64,000 bases of DNA. It comes from an uncultured Clostridia bacterium. Its GTDB lineage: Bacteria > Bacillota > Clostridia > Christensenellales > Borkfalkiaceae. Within the stretch, counting starts at the first letter, position 1, and each line of letters starts with the position of its first letter. A program made the position numbers and the translations under genes. Under the pieces are notes generated by a model. That model had not been told where the DNA came from. It made no database searches and saw nothing but the letters and a program-made list of their open reading frames with translations. Below, one piece after another: positions 44,637 through 56,622 of the stretch. The stretch covers positions 16,145-80,144 of the forward strand of contig CANQMX010000005.1 in the NCBI GenBank assembly GCA_947625095.1, written 5' to 3'.

Positions 44637-45277
44637 TCGGTCGCGACCTTCCCCATGTAGCCTGCGGGCTTGCCCTGCGGCGCGAACAAAATAAAGTCCA
44701 CTCCCATGCGTTCGGCGCATACCATGTCCGAGGTCAGGCTGTCGCCGAGGAACACGGCGCGGCTTCTTTCAAACCCCTCCGTGTGCGCCGCAACGTAGTC
44801 CGCATAGGCGTGCGAAGGCTTGTCCGCGCCCACCTCTTCGGAGATGAACACCCCCGCAAGGTAGGGCGCAAAGCCCGCAAGTTGGATGTGCCGCCGCTGG
44901 ATGCGCGCCCCGCCGTTGGTCGCGATGTACACCCGCCCGCGCGCCGAAAGCCGCTCCAAAAATTCCCGCGCTCCCTCGTAGGGGAAGCACACCTCGGGGA
45001 AGTTTTCAAAGTACTCCCGCGCGACCTCCTCCGCCGAGGCCTCCACGCCCAACTCCGCAAAGAGCAGGGCAAACCGCCGCACCATGAGTTCCGCCCGCGT
45101 GATTTGCCCCTTCTCCAACAGTTTCCAAAGCCCGTCGTTGATCTCGTGGTAGCGCGCATACGCGCCCTCGTCCGCCGCGATGCGGAAGGCGCCGAGCGCA
45201 TGAAAAAAATTGACCCGCTCCGCGCGCGCAAAGTCCAAAAGCGTCGCGTCCATATCGAGAAAAAAGATGTCCTTCAC
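44606..45277 (-). CDS. HAD-family hydrolase, YjjG-like nucleotidase
   Basis: A cytoplasmic phosphatase of 223 aa. HAD motif I is FFLDMDATLLDF with nucleophile D8 and D10. Motif II is the threonine in IATNGG, motif III the lysine in GADKPSHA, and motif IV is FLGDSLTSDM. The helical cap between motifs I and II and the overall pattern are those of YjjG/YfnB, pyrimidine 5'-nucleotidases that clear non-canonical nucleotides. Substrate is by family only. The start is a GTG at 45277 that directly follows the stop of the helicase gene (TGAGTG), with GGAGG five bases ahead, so it is coupled to the helicase. Confidence 0.85.
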   Translation of the reverse strand: MKDIFFLDMDATLLDFARAERVNFFHALGAFRIAADEGAYARYHEINDGLWKLLEKGQITRAELMVRRFALLFAELGVEASAEEVAREYFENFPEVCFPYEGAREFLERLSARGRVYIATNGGARIQRRHIQLAGFAPYLAGVFISEEVGADKPSHAYADYVAAHTEGFERSRAVFLGDSLTSDMVCAERMGVDFILFAPQGKPAGYMGKVATDYGEAMSLMR

Positions 45278-47647
45278 TCAATCCTCCACAATGGCAAGCC
45301 TGCCCAGCGCGCGGGTATAGGCGATGTATTTTTCGTTCTCCGTCATGTCCCTGTCGTAGACGGCGACGGCGGAAAATTCCAGCCCCTTGCTCTCGTACAC
45401 GCTCATCACGTTGATGCGGCTCTTGGAGATCTTCCCGTCCGAGGCGAGCATCTTAAAACCGCGCTTTGCAAAGAGGGGCAGGTATTCCTCGCGCGCGATG
45501 ACGGCTTTCAGCCCCGCGCTCTCGCGTAGCCACGCGCCCAACCCGCGCGGTTTCAGCCGTTTTACCGCCTCGCCGTGGAGGCCGATGGACTTCATCTCCA
45601 CATCCAAAGCGCCCGCCACAAAGTCCACGATCTCGTTGGTGTTGCGGTAATTTTGGTTGAGCGAATACACATTCTCCGCGATGCACGCCCAATCTTTCAC
45701 GCCGCGCCACGGGGTGATGTTCTGTTTGAGGTCGCCGAACACGTTAAACGCCGCGTCGGAATGGATGGTGCGCAGAAGTTCGTACTCCCCCTCGGAGATA
45801 TCCTGCCCCTCGTCCACAAACACCAGCCCGTAGCGGGGCGTCAGCTGTCTGCCCGCCGCCGCGAGCACGTAGCAGAGGGCGTACCCGTCGGAGGGGTACA
45901 CCCCCTTCATGCCGAATTTGCGCTTGGCGCGCTTCACCGTCTCGCGGTAGAGCCACCGCGCAATATCCACGCTGCTCTTGCACTTTCCGAGTTCGGCGCA
46001 ATGCCCCGTCAGCCGCATGACGGAGAAGAACTCGCGGAAGAGTTCCACCCCCTCGCCCATCGCGGCGATGACCCCGGAAATTTTCTCCGCCTCGGCCTTC
46101 AACTCCTCCCTGCGCGCTATGCGCTCGGCGTAGGTGTAAATTTCCGTGTTCCCCCTGCGCTGGCGGTAGCGTTTGAGATCAAGGATCTCCCGATCCACAA
46201 GCTCGCAAAGAGCCGCCAGATCGTCGCGCGCGCGGGCGAAGATCTTATCTGCGCCGCCCGCGATGTACTTCGCCGAGCGGTAGAAATCGAGGAATTCGCG
46301 GAAGAGTTTATCGGGCGTGCGCAGTTTCCCTTCGAGCACATAGCCGAGGAAATCCTCCACGCCCATGAACGAACTCATCAGCATACGGAAGGGCTTTGTA
46401 AAGTAGAAGCCGCCCTCCTTGTCGTCCTTCATCTCGCCGAGAACGGCGCGGCGCACGCGCACGGAGGCGTTCTTCACGCGGGTGTACATCTCCTGCCTGC
46501 GGCGGCAGTCGCGTAGCACGTTTTCGGCGACCTCGCGGCACTCCTCCCCCGCAAACAGCCCGTAAATGTCGCCGTAGATCTTTTGCACCCGCTTTTTCGT
46601 GTCCTCGGTGAAGCGGGGGGAATAGAGGTAGGCGAGGTATTCCTCGGGTTCGCGCTCGCTCCCCAGCCGCGCGCCGAGATCGATCCCCTCGGCAAGCAGG
46701 GCTTGGAAGAAGTAATTTTTCAGGGTGATGGTGCGTACCCGTTGCAGTTCGAGCACCTGCGCAAGTTCGTCGATGAAGGCGTTAAAACTATCCGACGGGG
46801 TGATGACGAGCACGTCGCGCGGCCGCAGCGCCTCGTTGTTGTACATGAGGTAACTCAGCCTGTGCAACAGGATCATGGTCTTGCCGCTGCCCGCGCACCC
46901 CTGCAGCACAAAACTCTCCCGCTCGGGCCGGGTGATGATCTCAAACTGCTGCTCCTGAATGGTCTGGATGATGTCGCGGACGTGCACATCGTCCTTGCGG
47001 CTCTTGATGATGCTGCGAAGGTAGGGGTCGAATAAAATTTCCTCATCCCGCCCCGCGATCTCCTCGGGGGTCAGAACGTCCTTCACGGAGAGGTACTCGT
47101 TGCGGAATTCCAGAAGTTTGCCGTTCTTTACGGAGAGCGCGCGCCGAAGCACGGTGCGGTAGTCGTATTCGTTGATAGAAAAATTCACGCGGCTCTTCTG
47201 ATAGTAGCGCACGGCGAGCGGGGCGCGCCAATCCACGATCTCGAGGTGCACATCCCCCTTCTTGCCGATGTAGTAACTGTTGTAGCCCTCCTTGTCGTCC
47301 ACCACGTCCATGCGGGCGAAGTACGGCTCGGTGAAAAAGCACTTGTAGGCGTTCAGTTTCTTGTTCTCGGCGGAGATCAACGCGTTCTTTTCGAGGATGG
47401 CTCTGTAATCGTCCGCGCTGTACCTGTCCTGCGCGCGGATCTCGGAGATCTCCCCCTCGAGCGCGGCGATCTTCTTGCGGAAGTTCGCAATGTAGAAGAA
47501 TTTGAGCATTTTGAGCACGGCGTCGAGGTGTTCCTCCTCATACGAGGACTGCTCCCCCTCGTCGAGCAGGGAGAGATACCACGCCTTATCCACATTTTTC
47601 TTGGGATCGAGCCGCTCTTTGATGGTGATTTTGCCCTTTTCCGCCAC
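45278..47647 (-). CDS. HelD-like superfamily 1 helicase
   Basis: A protein of about 789 aa. An N-terminal coiled-coil arm (KIAALEGEISEIRAQ) is followed by the HelD marker region with PYFARMDV, SYYIGKKG and VDWRAPLAVRYYQ. The ATPase core follows: Walker A GCAGSGKTMILLHRL near residue 250, Walker B VFVDEGQDISEGEY, motif IV SLNQNYRNTNEIV and motif V MSVYESKGLEFSAVAVYD. HelD proteins bind RNA polymerase and recycle stalled complexes. I set the start at GTG 47647. GGAGG lies 11 bases upstream and an extended -10 box (TGCTATGAT, 47684-47676) predicts a transcript starting near 47669, downstream of the ATG at 47680. The frame that extends to 48121 runs through intergenic palindromes. Confidence 0.85.
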   Translation of the reverse strand: MAEKGKITIKERLDPKKNVDKAWYLSLLDEGEQSSYEEEHLDAVLKMLKFFYIANFRKKIAALEGEISEIRAQDRYSADDYRAILEKNALISAENKKLNAYKCFFTEPYFARMDVVDDKEGYNSYYIGKKGDVHLEIVDWRAPLAVRYYQKSRVNFSINEYDYRTVLRRALSVKNGKLLEFRNEYLSVKDVLTPEEIAGRDEEILFDPYLRSIIKSRKDDVHVRDIIQTIQEQQFEIITRPERESFVLQGCAGSGKTMILLHRLSYLMYNNEALRPRDVLVITPSDSFNAFIDELAQVLELQRVRTITLKNYFFQALLAEGIDLGARLGSEREPEEYLAYLYSPRFTEDTKKRVQKIYGDIYGLFAGEECREVAENVLRDCRRRQEMYTRVKNASVRVRRAVLGEMKDDKEGGFYFTKPFRMLMSSFMGVEDFLGYVLEGKLRTPDKLFREFLDFYRSAKYIAGGADKIFARARDDLAALCELVDREILDLKRYRQRRGNTEIYTYAERIARREELKAEAEKISGVIAAMGEGVELFREFFSVMRLTGHCAELGKCKSSVDIARWLYRETVKRAKRKFGMKGVYPSDGYALCYVLAAAGRQLTPRYGLVFVDEGQDISEGEYELLRTIHSDAAFNVFGDLKQNITPWRGVKDWACIAENVYSLNQNYRNTNEIVDFVAGALDVEMKSIGLHGEAVKRLKPRGLGAWLRESAGLKAVIAREEYLPLFAKRGFKMLASDGKISKSRINVMSVYESKGLEFSAVAVYDRDMTENEKYIAYTRALGRLAIVED

Positions 47648-47675
47648 TTTGCCGAATTCCTCCGTCCTAACCCGT

Positions 47676-47684
47676 ATCATAGCA
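47676..47684 (-). promoter_or_regulatory. Extended -10 promoter of the HelD-like gene
   Basis: Minus strand TGCTATGAT (47684-47676). No good -35 box is seen. The position decides the downstream GTG start of the gene. Confidence 0.5.
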
Positions 47685-47810
47685 TACTTTTTTGCGATTG
47701 AGACAGTTTTTCCCAAAAAATTTTCGCGTTTTTGCTCGAAATTCGCCCGAAAGACAGGACGCGCTCCCGCCGCATCATTGGTCTTTCGTCCCATTCTTTT
47801 GTTTTCCCTT

Positions 47811-47875
47811 TTATCCCTCCCCCGCGCGCGCAGTTCCCCCCCTTGGGGGGGAACTGCGCGCGCGGGGGAGGGATA
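47811..47875. repeat. Long GC-rich palindrome, about 31-bp arms
   Basis: An almost perfect inverted repeat with a 2-nt centre. The outer parts are TATCCCTCCCCCC and GGGGGAGGGATA, then GCGCGCGC, and the inner parts CAGTTCCCCCCC and GGGGGGGAACTG. One unpaired base is the only flaw. Eight T follow on the plus strand (about 47877-47884). It lies upstream of the HelD-like gene. Its core GTTCCCC / GGGGAAC is shared with the palindrome at 63865-63929. Confidence 0.85.
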
Positions 47876-48103
47876 ATTTTTTTCGCCGCCGCCGCTTTTT
47901 TGTTCTCTCCCCTCTCGTTTTCTCCGCCTTTTGCTCCGCTTCTCACTTTCTTTGATTTTCGCTCCGCCTCTTTCTTTGATTTTCGCGCTTCCGCCTTTCC
48001 GCCCACGGCGTTTGCGCCTCCTCTTTCTTTCTCCGATTTTATTGTAACATGGGATGCGCGAAGATACGGGCGCATATGACAGACTTTTTTGAAAAATTTT
48101 TCG

Positions 48104-48478
48104 GGGAAAAGATACACTCATTTTCCGCCCGCCGCACTTGGTGCGGCGAGCGGAAAACTCGGTATGAGGACAGACGGACGGGGCGTGCCGCGCTTAATAG
48201 ACAATTGTGCAGGCGGGACGCCTCCCGCCGCACTTTGTGCGGCGGGAGGAAAACTCGGTATGAGGACAGACGGGCGGGGCGTGCCGCGCTTAATAGACAT
48301 TAGTGCGCGCGGAAAATTCGGTAAGAGGACAGACGAGTGGAGTATTTGAGGCGATCATCTGCGTTTTTTACGGCAGAAGGAAAACGCGGTATGAGGACGA
48401 ATGGGCGGGGTGTGCCGCGCTTAGTAGACAATTGTGCAGGCGGAAAATTCGGTATGAGGACAGACGGGCGGCAATGAA
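48104..48478 (+). repeat. Tandem-like array of modules A and B (about 98-bp units)
   Basis: Four to five decaying units. Each contains CTCGGTATGAGGACAGACGG, then GGGCGTGCCGCGCTTAATAG, ACAATTGTGCAGGCGG and a palindrome. The units begin near 48155, 48253, 48316, 48388 and 48450. The first is preceded by a full module A (GGGAAAAGATACACTC with a 17-bp palindrome carrying one mismatch, 48121-48157). The second includes CCTCCCGCCGCAC-TTT-GTGCGGCGGGAGG (48221-48249). The CGCGCTTAATAGACAATTGTG part is module B in minus orientation. No gene is supported in the gap 47686-48510. Confidence 0.85.
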
Positions 48479-48510
48479 ACATTCAAACAAAATTCTTTCT
48501 TTCCGCTTTT

Positions 48511-49419
48511 TTATTTGGCGCTTCTCCCCTTTTTCTCCGCCATGCAGAGGAGCACAAATACGCAAAGCAGCACGGCGACAGCCGCACCCAAGACGAGGTA
48601 GCAAGCCCATTCGGGCACACCATGTCCGAAGAAGTCGAGCGAACAGTCAAATCCCTCTTTGAGCGCCGTCACAAACTGCGGGGGCACGCCCTCGCCCGTC
48701 ACCGCCTCGATGGCGCCGCCCATCAGGTGCTCGTGCAGCAGCCCCGTGCCGTACGTCCCCGGCAGGCACATGACGAGATCCCTCAGCCACGCAGCCATGT
48801 TTGCAAGGGGCATATACGCGCCGCACAGAAAGCCGTACGCCGAGGAGACGGTCGCCTGCACCGCGGCGATCCCGCCCTGCGACTTCACAAAGCGGCAGAC
48901 GATGGCGGAAAACCCCGTTCCGAACAGCGTCAAAAGTAGCACGTCCGCCACGGTGAGAAAGACGTCCCCCGCCGAGAGGTGCCAGCCCGCGATCGCCATA
49001 TAGACAAACCCCGCGCCGAGCGCGATAAAACAGACGCACGCCGTCACCAAAAAGGTGGAGATGAAGTAGGAGACGGACAGCGTCTGCCGCTTTACGGGCG
49101 TGACGCGCAGATCGTTCACCGCGCCCGTCACCTTGTCCTGCACCATGATGAGGTTGGCGGTGAAGGCGATGCTCACCGCGCACACGGCGAGAAGAGAGGA
49201 GACCAGCCACCCGCTTGCGATGCTCTCCACAAGCCCGCCCGAGAGCGCAAACCCGCCCTCTTCGACGACCGAGCGGATGCTGCTGCGGTACACGTTCCCC
49301 AAAAAGGCGAGAAAGAGGAAGAGCAAGATGAGGGGCGCGAGAAGAGAGGGCAGCAGCACCCCCTTGTCCTTGAAAAACAACTTGCAGTTGCGTGCGACCA
49401 AATAGCGTAATGTCGTCAT
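48511..49419 (-). CDS. ABC-2 type exporter permease
   Basis: A 302-aa membrane protein with six predicted helices: one after the short N-terminal segment (GVLLPSLLAPLILLFLFLAFLG), a cluster in the middle, and a last one near the C-terminus (LVLGAAVAVLLCVFVLLCM). The QDKVTGAVNDLRVTPV loop and the conserved PLANMAAWLRDL segment are typical of ABC2_membrane permeases of the DrrB/NodJ type. It partners with the ATPase encoded just upstream, whose stop overlaps its start by four bases (ATGA). Substrate unknown; TetR control suggests a toxic or antibiotic compound. Confidence 0.85.
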   Translation of the reverse strand: MTTLRYLVARNCKLFFKDKGVLLPSLLAPLILLFLFLAFLGNVYRSSIRSVVEEGGFALSGGLVESIASGWLVSSLLAVCAVSIAFTANLIMVQDKVTGAVNDLRVTPVKRQTLSVSYFISTFLVTACVCFIALGAGFVYMAIAGWHLSAGDVFLTVADVLLLTLFGTGFSAIVCRFVKSQGGIAAVQATVSSAYGFLCGAYMPLANMAAWLRDLVMCLPGTYGTGLLHEHLMGGAIEAVTGEGVPPQFVTALKEGFDCSLDFFGHGVPEWACYLVLGAAVAVLLCVFVLLCMAEKKGRSAK

Positions 49420-50318
49420 AGTCTCTCCCCCCTCTTCCCCGTCACGGCGAGGAACACGTCGTCCATGCCGCCCTTCGTCACCTCGTAGTCGGTGAAAAGG
49501 GCGGGGTATTTTAAGATGAGCGCCGTCGCCTCGGCGGTGTTTTTCACGAAAATCCGCACCCCATTCCCCACTTTTTCGTAGTCAAGCCCCGCCTTTTGCA
49601 GTTCGCTCTCGTCCGCCCCATAGAGGGTGATGAAGTCGCCCGTATACGCATTTTTGAGTTCGAGCGGCGTCCCCTCTGCGAGCACCTTTCCGCCGTCGAG
49701 AATGACGACGCGGTCGGCGTCCGCCGCCTCCTCCATGTAGTGCGTCGTCAGAAAGACGGTCAGCCCCCGCTCCTTGCGCAGGGCGTGCACCACGTCCCAC
49801 ACCTGTCGCCTCGTCTGCGGGTCGAGCCCCGTCGTCGGCTCGTCCAGAATGAGGATCTTGGGGTCGTGCACGAGGGCGCGGGCAATATCCACCCGCCGCC
49901 GCTGTCCGCCCGAGAGCTTGCCCACGGGGCGCTTCAAAAATCCCTCTAAATCGAACAAATCGCACAGCGTTTGCAACTTTTCGGTAAACTTTGCACCGGC
50001 AATCCCGTACAGTGCAGCGCGGTATTTGAGGTTGTCGCGCACGGAGAGAGCCCTGTCGAGCACGCACTCCTGAAACACCACGCCGAGGCTCTTTTTTGCC
50101 TCATCGAGATGTCCGTCGATATCGAATCCACCGATTTTGACCCGCCCTCCGTCCCGCGGCGTCCTACCGCACAACACGGAGATGGTCGTGCTCTTGCCCG
50201 CGCCGTTCACGCCGAGAAAAGCGAAGAACTGCCCTTCCTCCACGGTGAAAGAGACATCGTCCACGGCCTTCACTTCGCCGTAATATTTTTTCAGATGTTC
50301 GATTTCGATCGCATTCAT
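49416..50318 (-). CDS. ABC exporter ATP-binding protein (DrrA-like)
   Basis: A 300-aa ATPase. Walker A is LGVNGAGKSTT, the Q-loop is VVFQECVLD, the signature is LSGGQRRRVDIARAL, Walker B is ILDEPTTGLDPQTR and the switch His is in LTTHYMEEA. The C-terminal 80 residues form the extra domain common in DrrA/CcmA-like exporters. It energises the coupled permease. It starts nine bases after the stop of a small membrane-protein gene. The whole set lies downstream of a tetR gene on the same strand. Confidence 0.9.
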   Translation of the reverse strand: MNAIEIEHLKKYYGEVKAVDDVSFTVEEGQFFAFLGVNGAGKSTTISVLCGRTPRDGGRVKIGGFDIDGHLDEAKKSLGVVFQECVLDRALSVRDNLKYRAALYGIAGAKFTEKLQTLCDLFDLEGFLKRPVGKLSGGQRRRVDIARALVHDPKILILDEPTTGLDPQTRRQVWDVVHALRKERGLTVFLTTHYMEEAADADRVVILDGGKVLAEGTPLELKNAYTGDFITLYGADESELQKAGLDYEKVGNGVRIFVKNTAEATALILKYPALFTDYEVTKGGMDDVFLAVTGKRGERL

Positions 50319-50327
50319 ATCAACTCC

Positions 50328-50756
50328 TTACAGCATCGCAAATCCAAACCCAACAAGGGGCGAGAGAAAGATAATGAGATAAATCAAAGTGATATGGGGT
50401 TGATATTCGATGTAGAACTGCCGAAATGTGAGCCGCCACGGGTGCGGGATCAAAACCCAGCCCACAAGGTCGAACACAATGCAGATTCCGGCCCATATGG
50501 CGCCTGTAATCAATGCCTCAACCGCAGTCGGCGCGGCGAGTCCTTGCATATAGAGCCAACCAAAGAGCGGAAACAGCACGATGTTATATAACGGATGCCA
50601 CGGTTTGGTCGCCTCATAGCCCTCGCCCATCGAATGGCCGTCCATCGGCTTCATGTGCAATACCTTGATATTGAACACGCAGTGCGCTATACCCACGCAT
50701 GTTACGCAAACATAACACACCCAAAACCACAACATACTCATTCCAAAATTCCGCAT
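50328..50756 (-). CDS. Four-helix membrane protein in the TetR-ABC operon, function unknown
   Basis: A 142-aa protein with four hydrophobic segments, including one near the N-terminus (MLWFWVCYVCVTCVGIAHCV), a central one (ALITGAIWAGICIVFDLVGWVL) and a C-terminal one (ITLIYLIIFLSPLVGFG). Between helices it has the polar motifs HMKPMDGHSMGEGYE and HPWRLTFRQFYIEYQP. I do not recognise the family. GGGGAAA precedes the ATG. Its place between a tetR gene and an ABC exporter, nine bases from the ATPase, suggests a role in the same efflux or envelope-stress response. Confidence 0.75.
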   Translation of the reverse strand: MRNFGMSMLWFWVCYVCVTCVGIAHCVFNIKVLHMKPMDGHSMGEGYEATKPWHPLYNIVLFPLFGWLYMQGLAAPTAVEALITGAIWAGICIVFDLVGWVLIPHPWRLTFRQFYIEYQPHITLIYLIIFLSPLVGFGFAML

Positions 50757-50922
50757 CGTTTCCCCTTGTCGTTTTCACGCTCCGTCTACTGTTCTCATCT
50801 GCGTCATTCCGTCAATGCGTCATTCCGCCCCGCCCGCACTGCGAAAGCAAGTGTATCTTTTCCCGCGTCCTTCTTTCTGCCTACGTGTCCCGACGTCTCT
50901 ATCCGCGGTAGGATGTCCCCTC
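50757..50922. repeat. Short gap with fragments of modules A and D
   Basis: Between tetR and the membrane-protein gene the minus strand reads CGGGAAAAGATACACTTGC (module A flank, about 50849-50868). The plus strand holds two copies of GCGTCATTCCG, the opening of the TCATTCYG-type repeat. The repeats sit inside what is probably one transcription unit. Confidence 0.55.
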
Positions 50923-51495
50923 CTACTCTGTTTTCTCCCAAAAGCGCTCCCGCTCGGGGAAATACAGCCCGTACAGCGCGAAGAACTCGCGCGCAAAGGC
51001 GTCCGAAATATCCTCCTCGGTGAGCGCGCCACTGTTGCCGTTGACGAGCATGGCGAGGCCGAAGGAAAAGACAGCCATATCGGCGTGGAAGGCGCGCGCC
51101 GTCTCCTCGGTCATGTGGTATTCCGCCATCATCTCGCGCACAATATCGCCGAAAAAGGGGTCGGTAATGGGCTTCCCACTGAGGAAGAGGAAGCGGAACA
51201 GCCCCTTTTCGTCGCGCGCGAACCGCACAAATCCCATGCCGTACGATTGATACCTGCTCGGCCCGCCCCTATTGAGATACCCGTCGATGTGGGCGCGGTA
51301 GCGCCGCTTCGCCTCGTCCGTCAGCGCCTTCTTCAACTCCTCCATGTTGCGGAAAAGGGAATACACGGGCTGCGTGGAGCACCCAAGCTCCTTTGCGATC
51401 GCCCGCGCGTTCACCTTTTCCTCGCCCTCACGGCGAATGATCTCCGCCGCCGCGGCGAGCACAAGCTCCCTTTTTACCCGCGCCTCTCTCGGCAT
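50923..51495 (-). CDS. TetR-family transcriptional regulator
   Basis: A 190-aa repressor. The N-terminal helix-turn-helix spans about residues 12-57 (LAAAAEIIRREGEEKVNARAI, then AKELGCSTQPVYSLFRNMEE). The C-terminal 130 residues form a ligand domain with a conserved FLFLSGKPITDP and end ERFWEKTE. It probably controls itself and the downstream membrane-protein / ABC genes by binding the palindrome that overlaps its own promoter. GGGAGGG precedes the ATG. Confidence 0.88.
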   Translation of the reverse strand: MPREARVKRELVLAAAAEIIRREGEEKVNARAIAKELGCSTQPVYSLFRNMEELKKALTDEAKRRYRAHIDGYLNRGGPSRYQSYGMGFVRFARDEKGLFRFLFLSGKPITDPFFGDIVREMMAEYHMTEETARAFHADMAVFSFGLAMLVNGNSGALTEEDISDAFAREFFALYGLYFPERERFWEKTE

Positions 51496-51511
51496 ATTTC
51501 CCTCCCGATAA

Positions 51512-51545
51512 AAAATAACAATCGTTATATAACGATTGTTATTTT
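51512..51545. promoter_or_regulatory. TetR operator: 34-bp perfect palindrome
   Basis: Arms AAAATAACAATCGTTAT and its exact complement ATAACGATTGTTATTTT, centre at 51528/51529. It overlaps the -10 box and transcript start of the tetR promoter, so occupancy would block transcription. Confidence 0.85.
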
Positions 51546-51569
51546 ATCATCTCGCCGCTTTTCTGTCAA
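51541..51569 (-). promoter_or_regulatory. Sigma-A promoter of the tetR-ABC operon
   Basis: Minus strand TTGACA (51569-51564), 17-bp spacer, TAAAAT (51546-51541). The -10 box lies inside the operator palindrome. Confidence 0.85.
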
Positions 51570-51572
51570 CTG

Positions 51573-51623
51573 TTTTCGCAAAAATTTTTGCGAAAAAGCC
51601 GCGCAAAAGGGCGCGGCTTTTTC
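51573..51623 (-). terminator. Terminator after the lipoprotein gene plus adjoining AT palindrome
   Basis: Stem GAAAAAGCCGCGC (51592-51604) with GCGCGGCTTTTTC (51611-51623), six-base loop, T-rich on the minus side. It is joined to a 24-bp perfect palindrome, TTTTCGCAAAAA / TTTTTGCGAAAA (51573-51596), that ends just before the tetR -35 box. Confidence 0.75.
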
Positions 51624-51643
51624 GCATTTTATCGGTAAATCTT

Positions 51644-52735
51644 TTAATCGTCGAAGTCGGGGAAGATCAGATCGTCGTCGGGATTGGAAGAGAACTTATA
51701 GCGATACCCGCCGCCCGCGTCCTTTACGATGACGAACGTCCCCGTCGCCCCGTCGATCGCGTAGGAAACGGCGATCTCCGTCCTGCCGTTTTCCGTCTCG
51801 CGCTCCACGGTATACGCGCCGCGCGAAGCGCCCGTCAAAAACCGCACGGTGTACTCCGTCTCCTCCTCGCCGTGCTCCGTCTCCGTCTCGAAGCTCACCT
51901 GTGTGGACTCCGTCTTCACGCCGTTTTTGACGATCTCGTAGATGTAAACGGCTTCCGTCTCCGCTTCGCCCGCCTCCTGTTCTGAGGTCTGGGTGTGCGA
52001 GAGCGAAACGTAGTTCTGCGTGTCGCCCGCCGTCGCGGAGGCGCGCAGTTTCAGTTCGCTCGCGTACTCCGTCTCCTCTTCTCTGCCCTCGGTCTCGGTG
52101 GTGGTCGTCTCGGTGCGCGTGCCCGTCATAAAATAGTAGATCGGCTCTTCCGCCTCCGTCTTTCCCATCTCGATGACGCCGTTTAAGGTGTACGTCACAA
52201 CGTCTATGGTGGTCGTCTCGTCGTCGTCCCGTATGCTCGTATGTTTAGGCTCGCCCTTTGTCTCCGAGTAATACATCGTGTGTGCAACGCTCTCCCCCGC
52301 CGCGTCCTTGCCCCTGACGGTGAGTTTGAAGGCGTAATCTTTGAGCGCCGCGTCCGACGAGGTGTTGTCCTCCACGACGGTGGTCGTCGCGCCCCTGTCG
52401 AGGAAGGAGTCGAGCATATTGAAGTATTTATTGAACTCCTCCGCCTGCTCCTGTGCCTTGGCGACCGCGTCCGCCGAACCGCTCGCCGAAACGGCCGCAA
52501 CGTTCTCCCCCTCCGCGAGGGAGGCGCTCTCCGCGCCGCTCTGCGCTTCAAACAGCAATTCCGCCGTCGTCACCGCCGCCATGCCGTAGATGGATTCGGT
52601 GCTCTCGATGCCTTGGTAAGATCCCTCCGCCGTGTCGCCGTGGTGCACGCCGCCCGTGTTCCTGTTCGCGCAGCCCGCAAGGGAAAGCGCGGCGATCGCC
52701 GCAGCCGCGGCGCAAACCAAATATAATTTCTTCAT
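51644..52735 (-). CDS. Predicted lipoprotein, function unknown
   Basis: A 363-aa exported lipoprotein. The signal peptide MKKLYLVCAAAAAIAALSL ends in the lipobox LAGC. The mature part is rich in Glu/Thr/Ser/Ala and has beta-type repeats with the recurring pattern charged-TETE-charged (GTRTETTTTETEGREEETEY, TQVSFETETEHGEEETEY). Each may be a strand pair in a beta-sandwich or barrel. Its end is FSSNPDDDLIFPDFDD. I know no family. AAGGAGGG precedes the ATG at 52735; the frame to 52771 has no such site. It is downstream of rpoC but separated by a hairpin. Confidence 0.8.
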   Translation of the reverse strand: MKKLYLVCAAAAAIAALSLAGCANRNTGGVHHGDTAEGSYQGIESTESIYGMAAVTTAELLFEAQSGAESASLAEGENVAAVSASGSADAVAKAQEQAEEFNKYFNMLDSFLDRGATTTVVEDNTSSDAALKDYAFKLTVRGKDAAGESVAHTMYYSETKGEPKHTSIRDDDETTTIDVVTYTLNGVIEMGKTEAEEPIYYFMTGTRTETTTTETEGREEETEYASELKLRASATAGDTQNYVSLSHTQTSEQEAGEAETEAVYIYEIVKNGVKTESTQVSFETETEHGEEETEYTVRFLTGASRGAYTVERETENGRTEIAVSYAIDGATGTFVIVKDAGGGYRYKFSSNPDDDLIFPDFDD

Positions 52736-52796
52736 TTTCCCTCCTTCGGCGGAATTTCTATCCGTCTGCATTCAATATCCTATTCGCACATTGTGT

Positions 52797-52828
52797 AAGG
52801 AGCGCCGAACGCATCGGCGCTCCTTTTT
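52797..52828. terminator. Hairpin after rpoC
   Basis: Perfect 12-bp stem AAGGAGCGCCGA / TCGGCGCTCCTT with 5-nt loop. The longer T run (five T) is on the plus side, away from rpoC; on the rpoC transcript only TT follows. It probably still marks the end of the rpoBC transcript and would stop rightward antisense transcription efficiently. Confidence 0.6.
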
Positions 52829-52830
52829 GG

Positions 52831-56604
<3,774 letters not shown>

Positions 56605-56622
56605 ACTCTCACTTCCTCCCTC

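Noticed and set aside
47681..48121. N-terminal extension of the HelD-like protein
   Set aside because: The extension translates intergenic palindromes into Lys/Arg-rich sequence, has no SD site, and lies upstream of the predicted transcript start.
48104..48478. CRISPR array
   Set aside because: Units are about 98 bp and palindromic, spacing is irregular, there are no uniform unique spacers and no cas genes.
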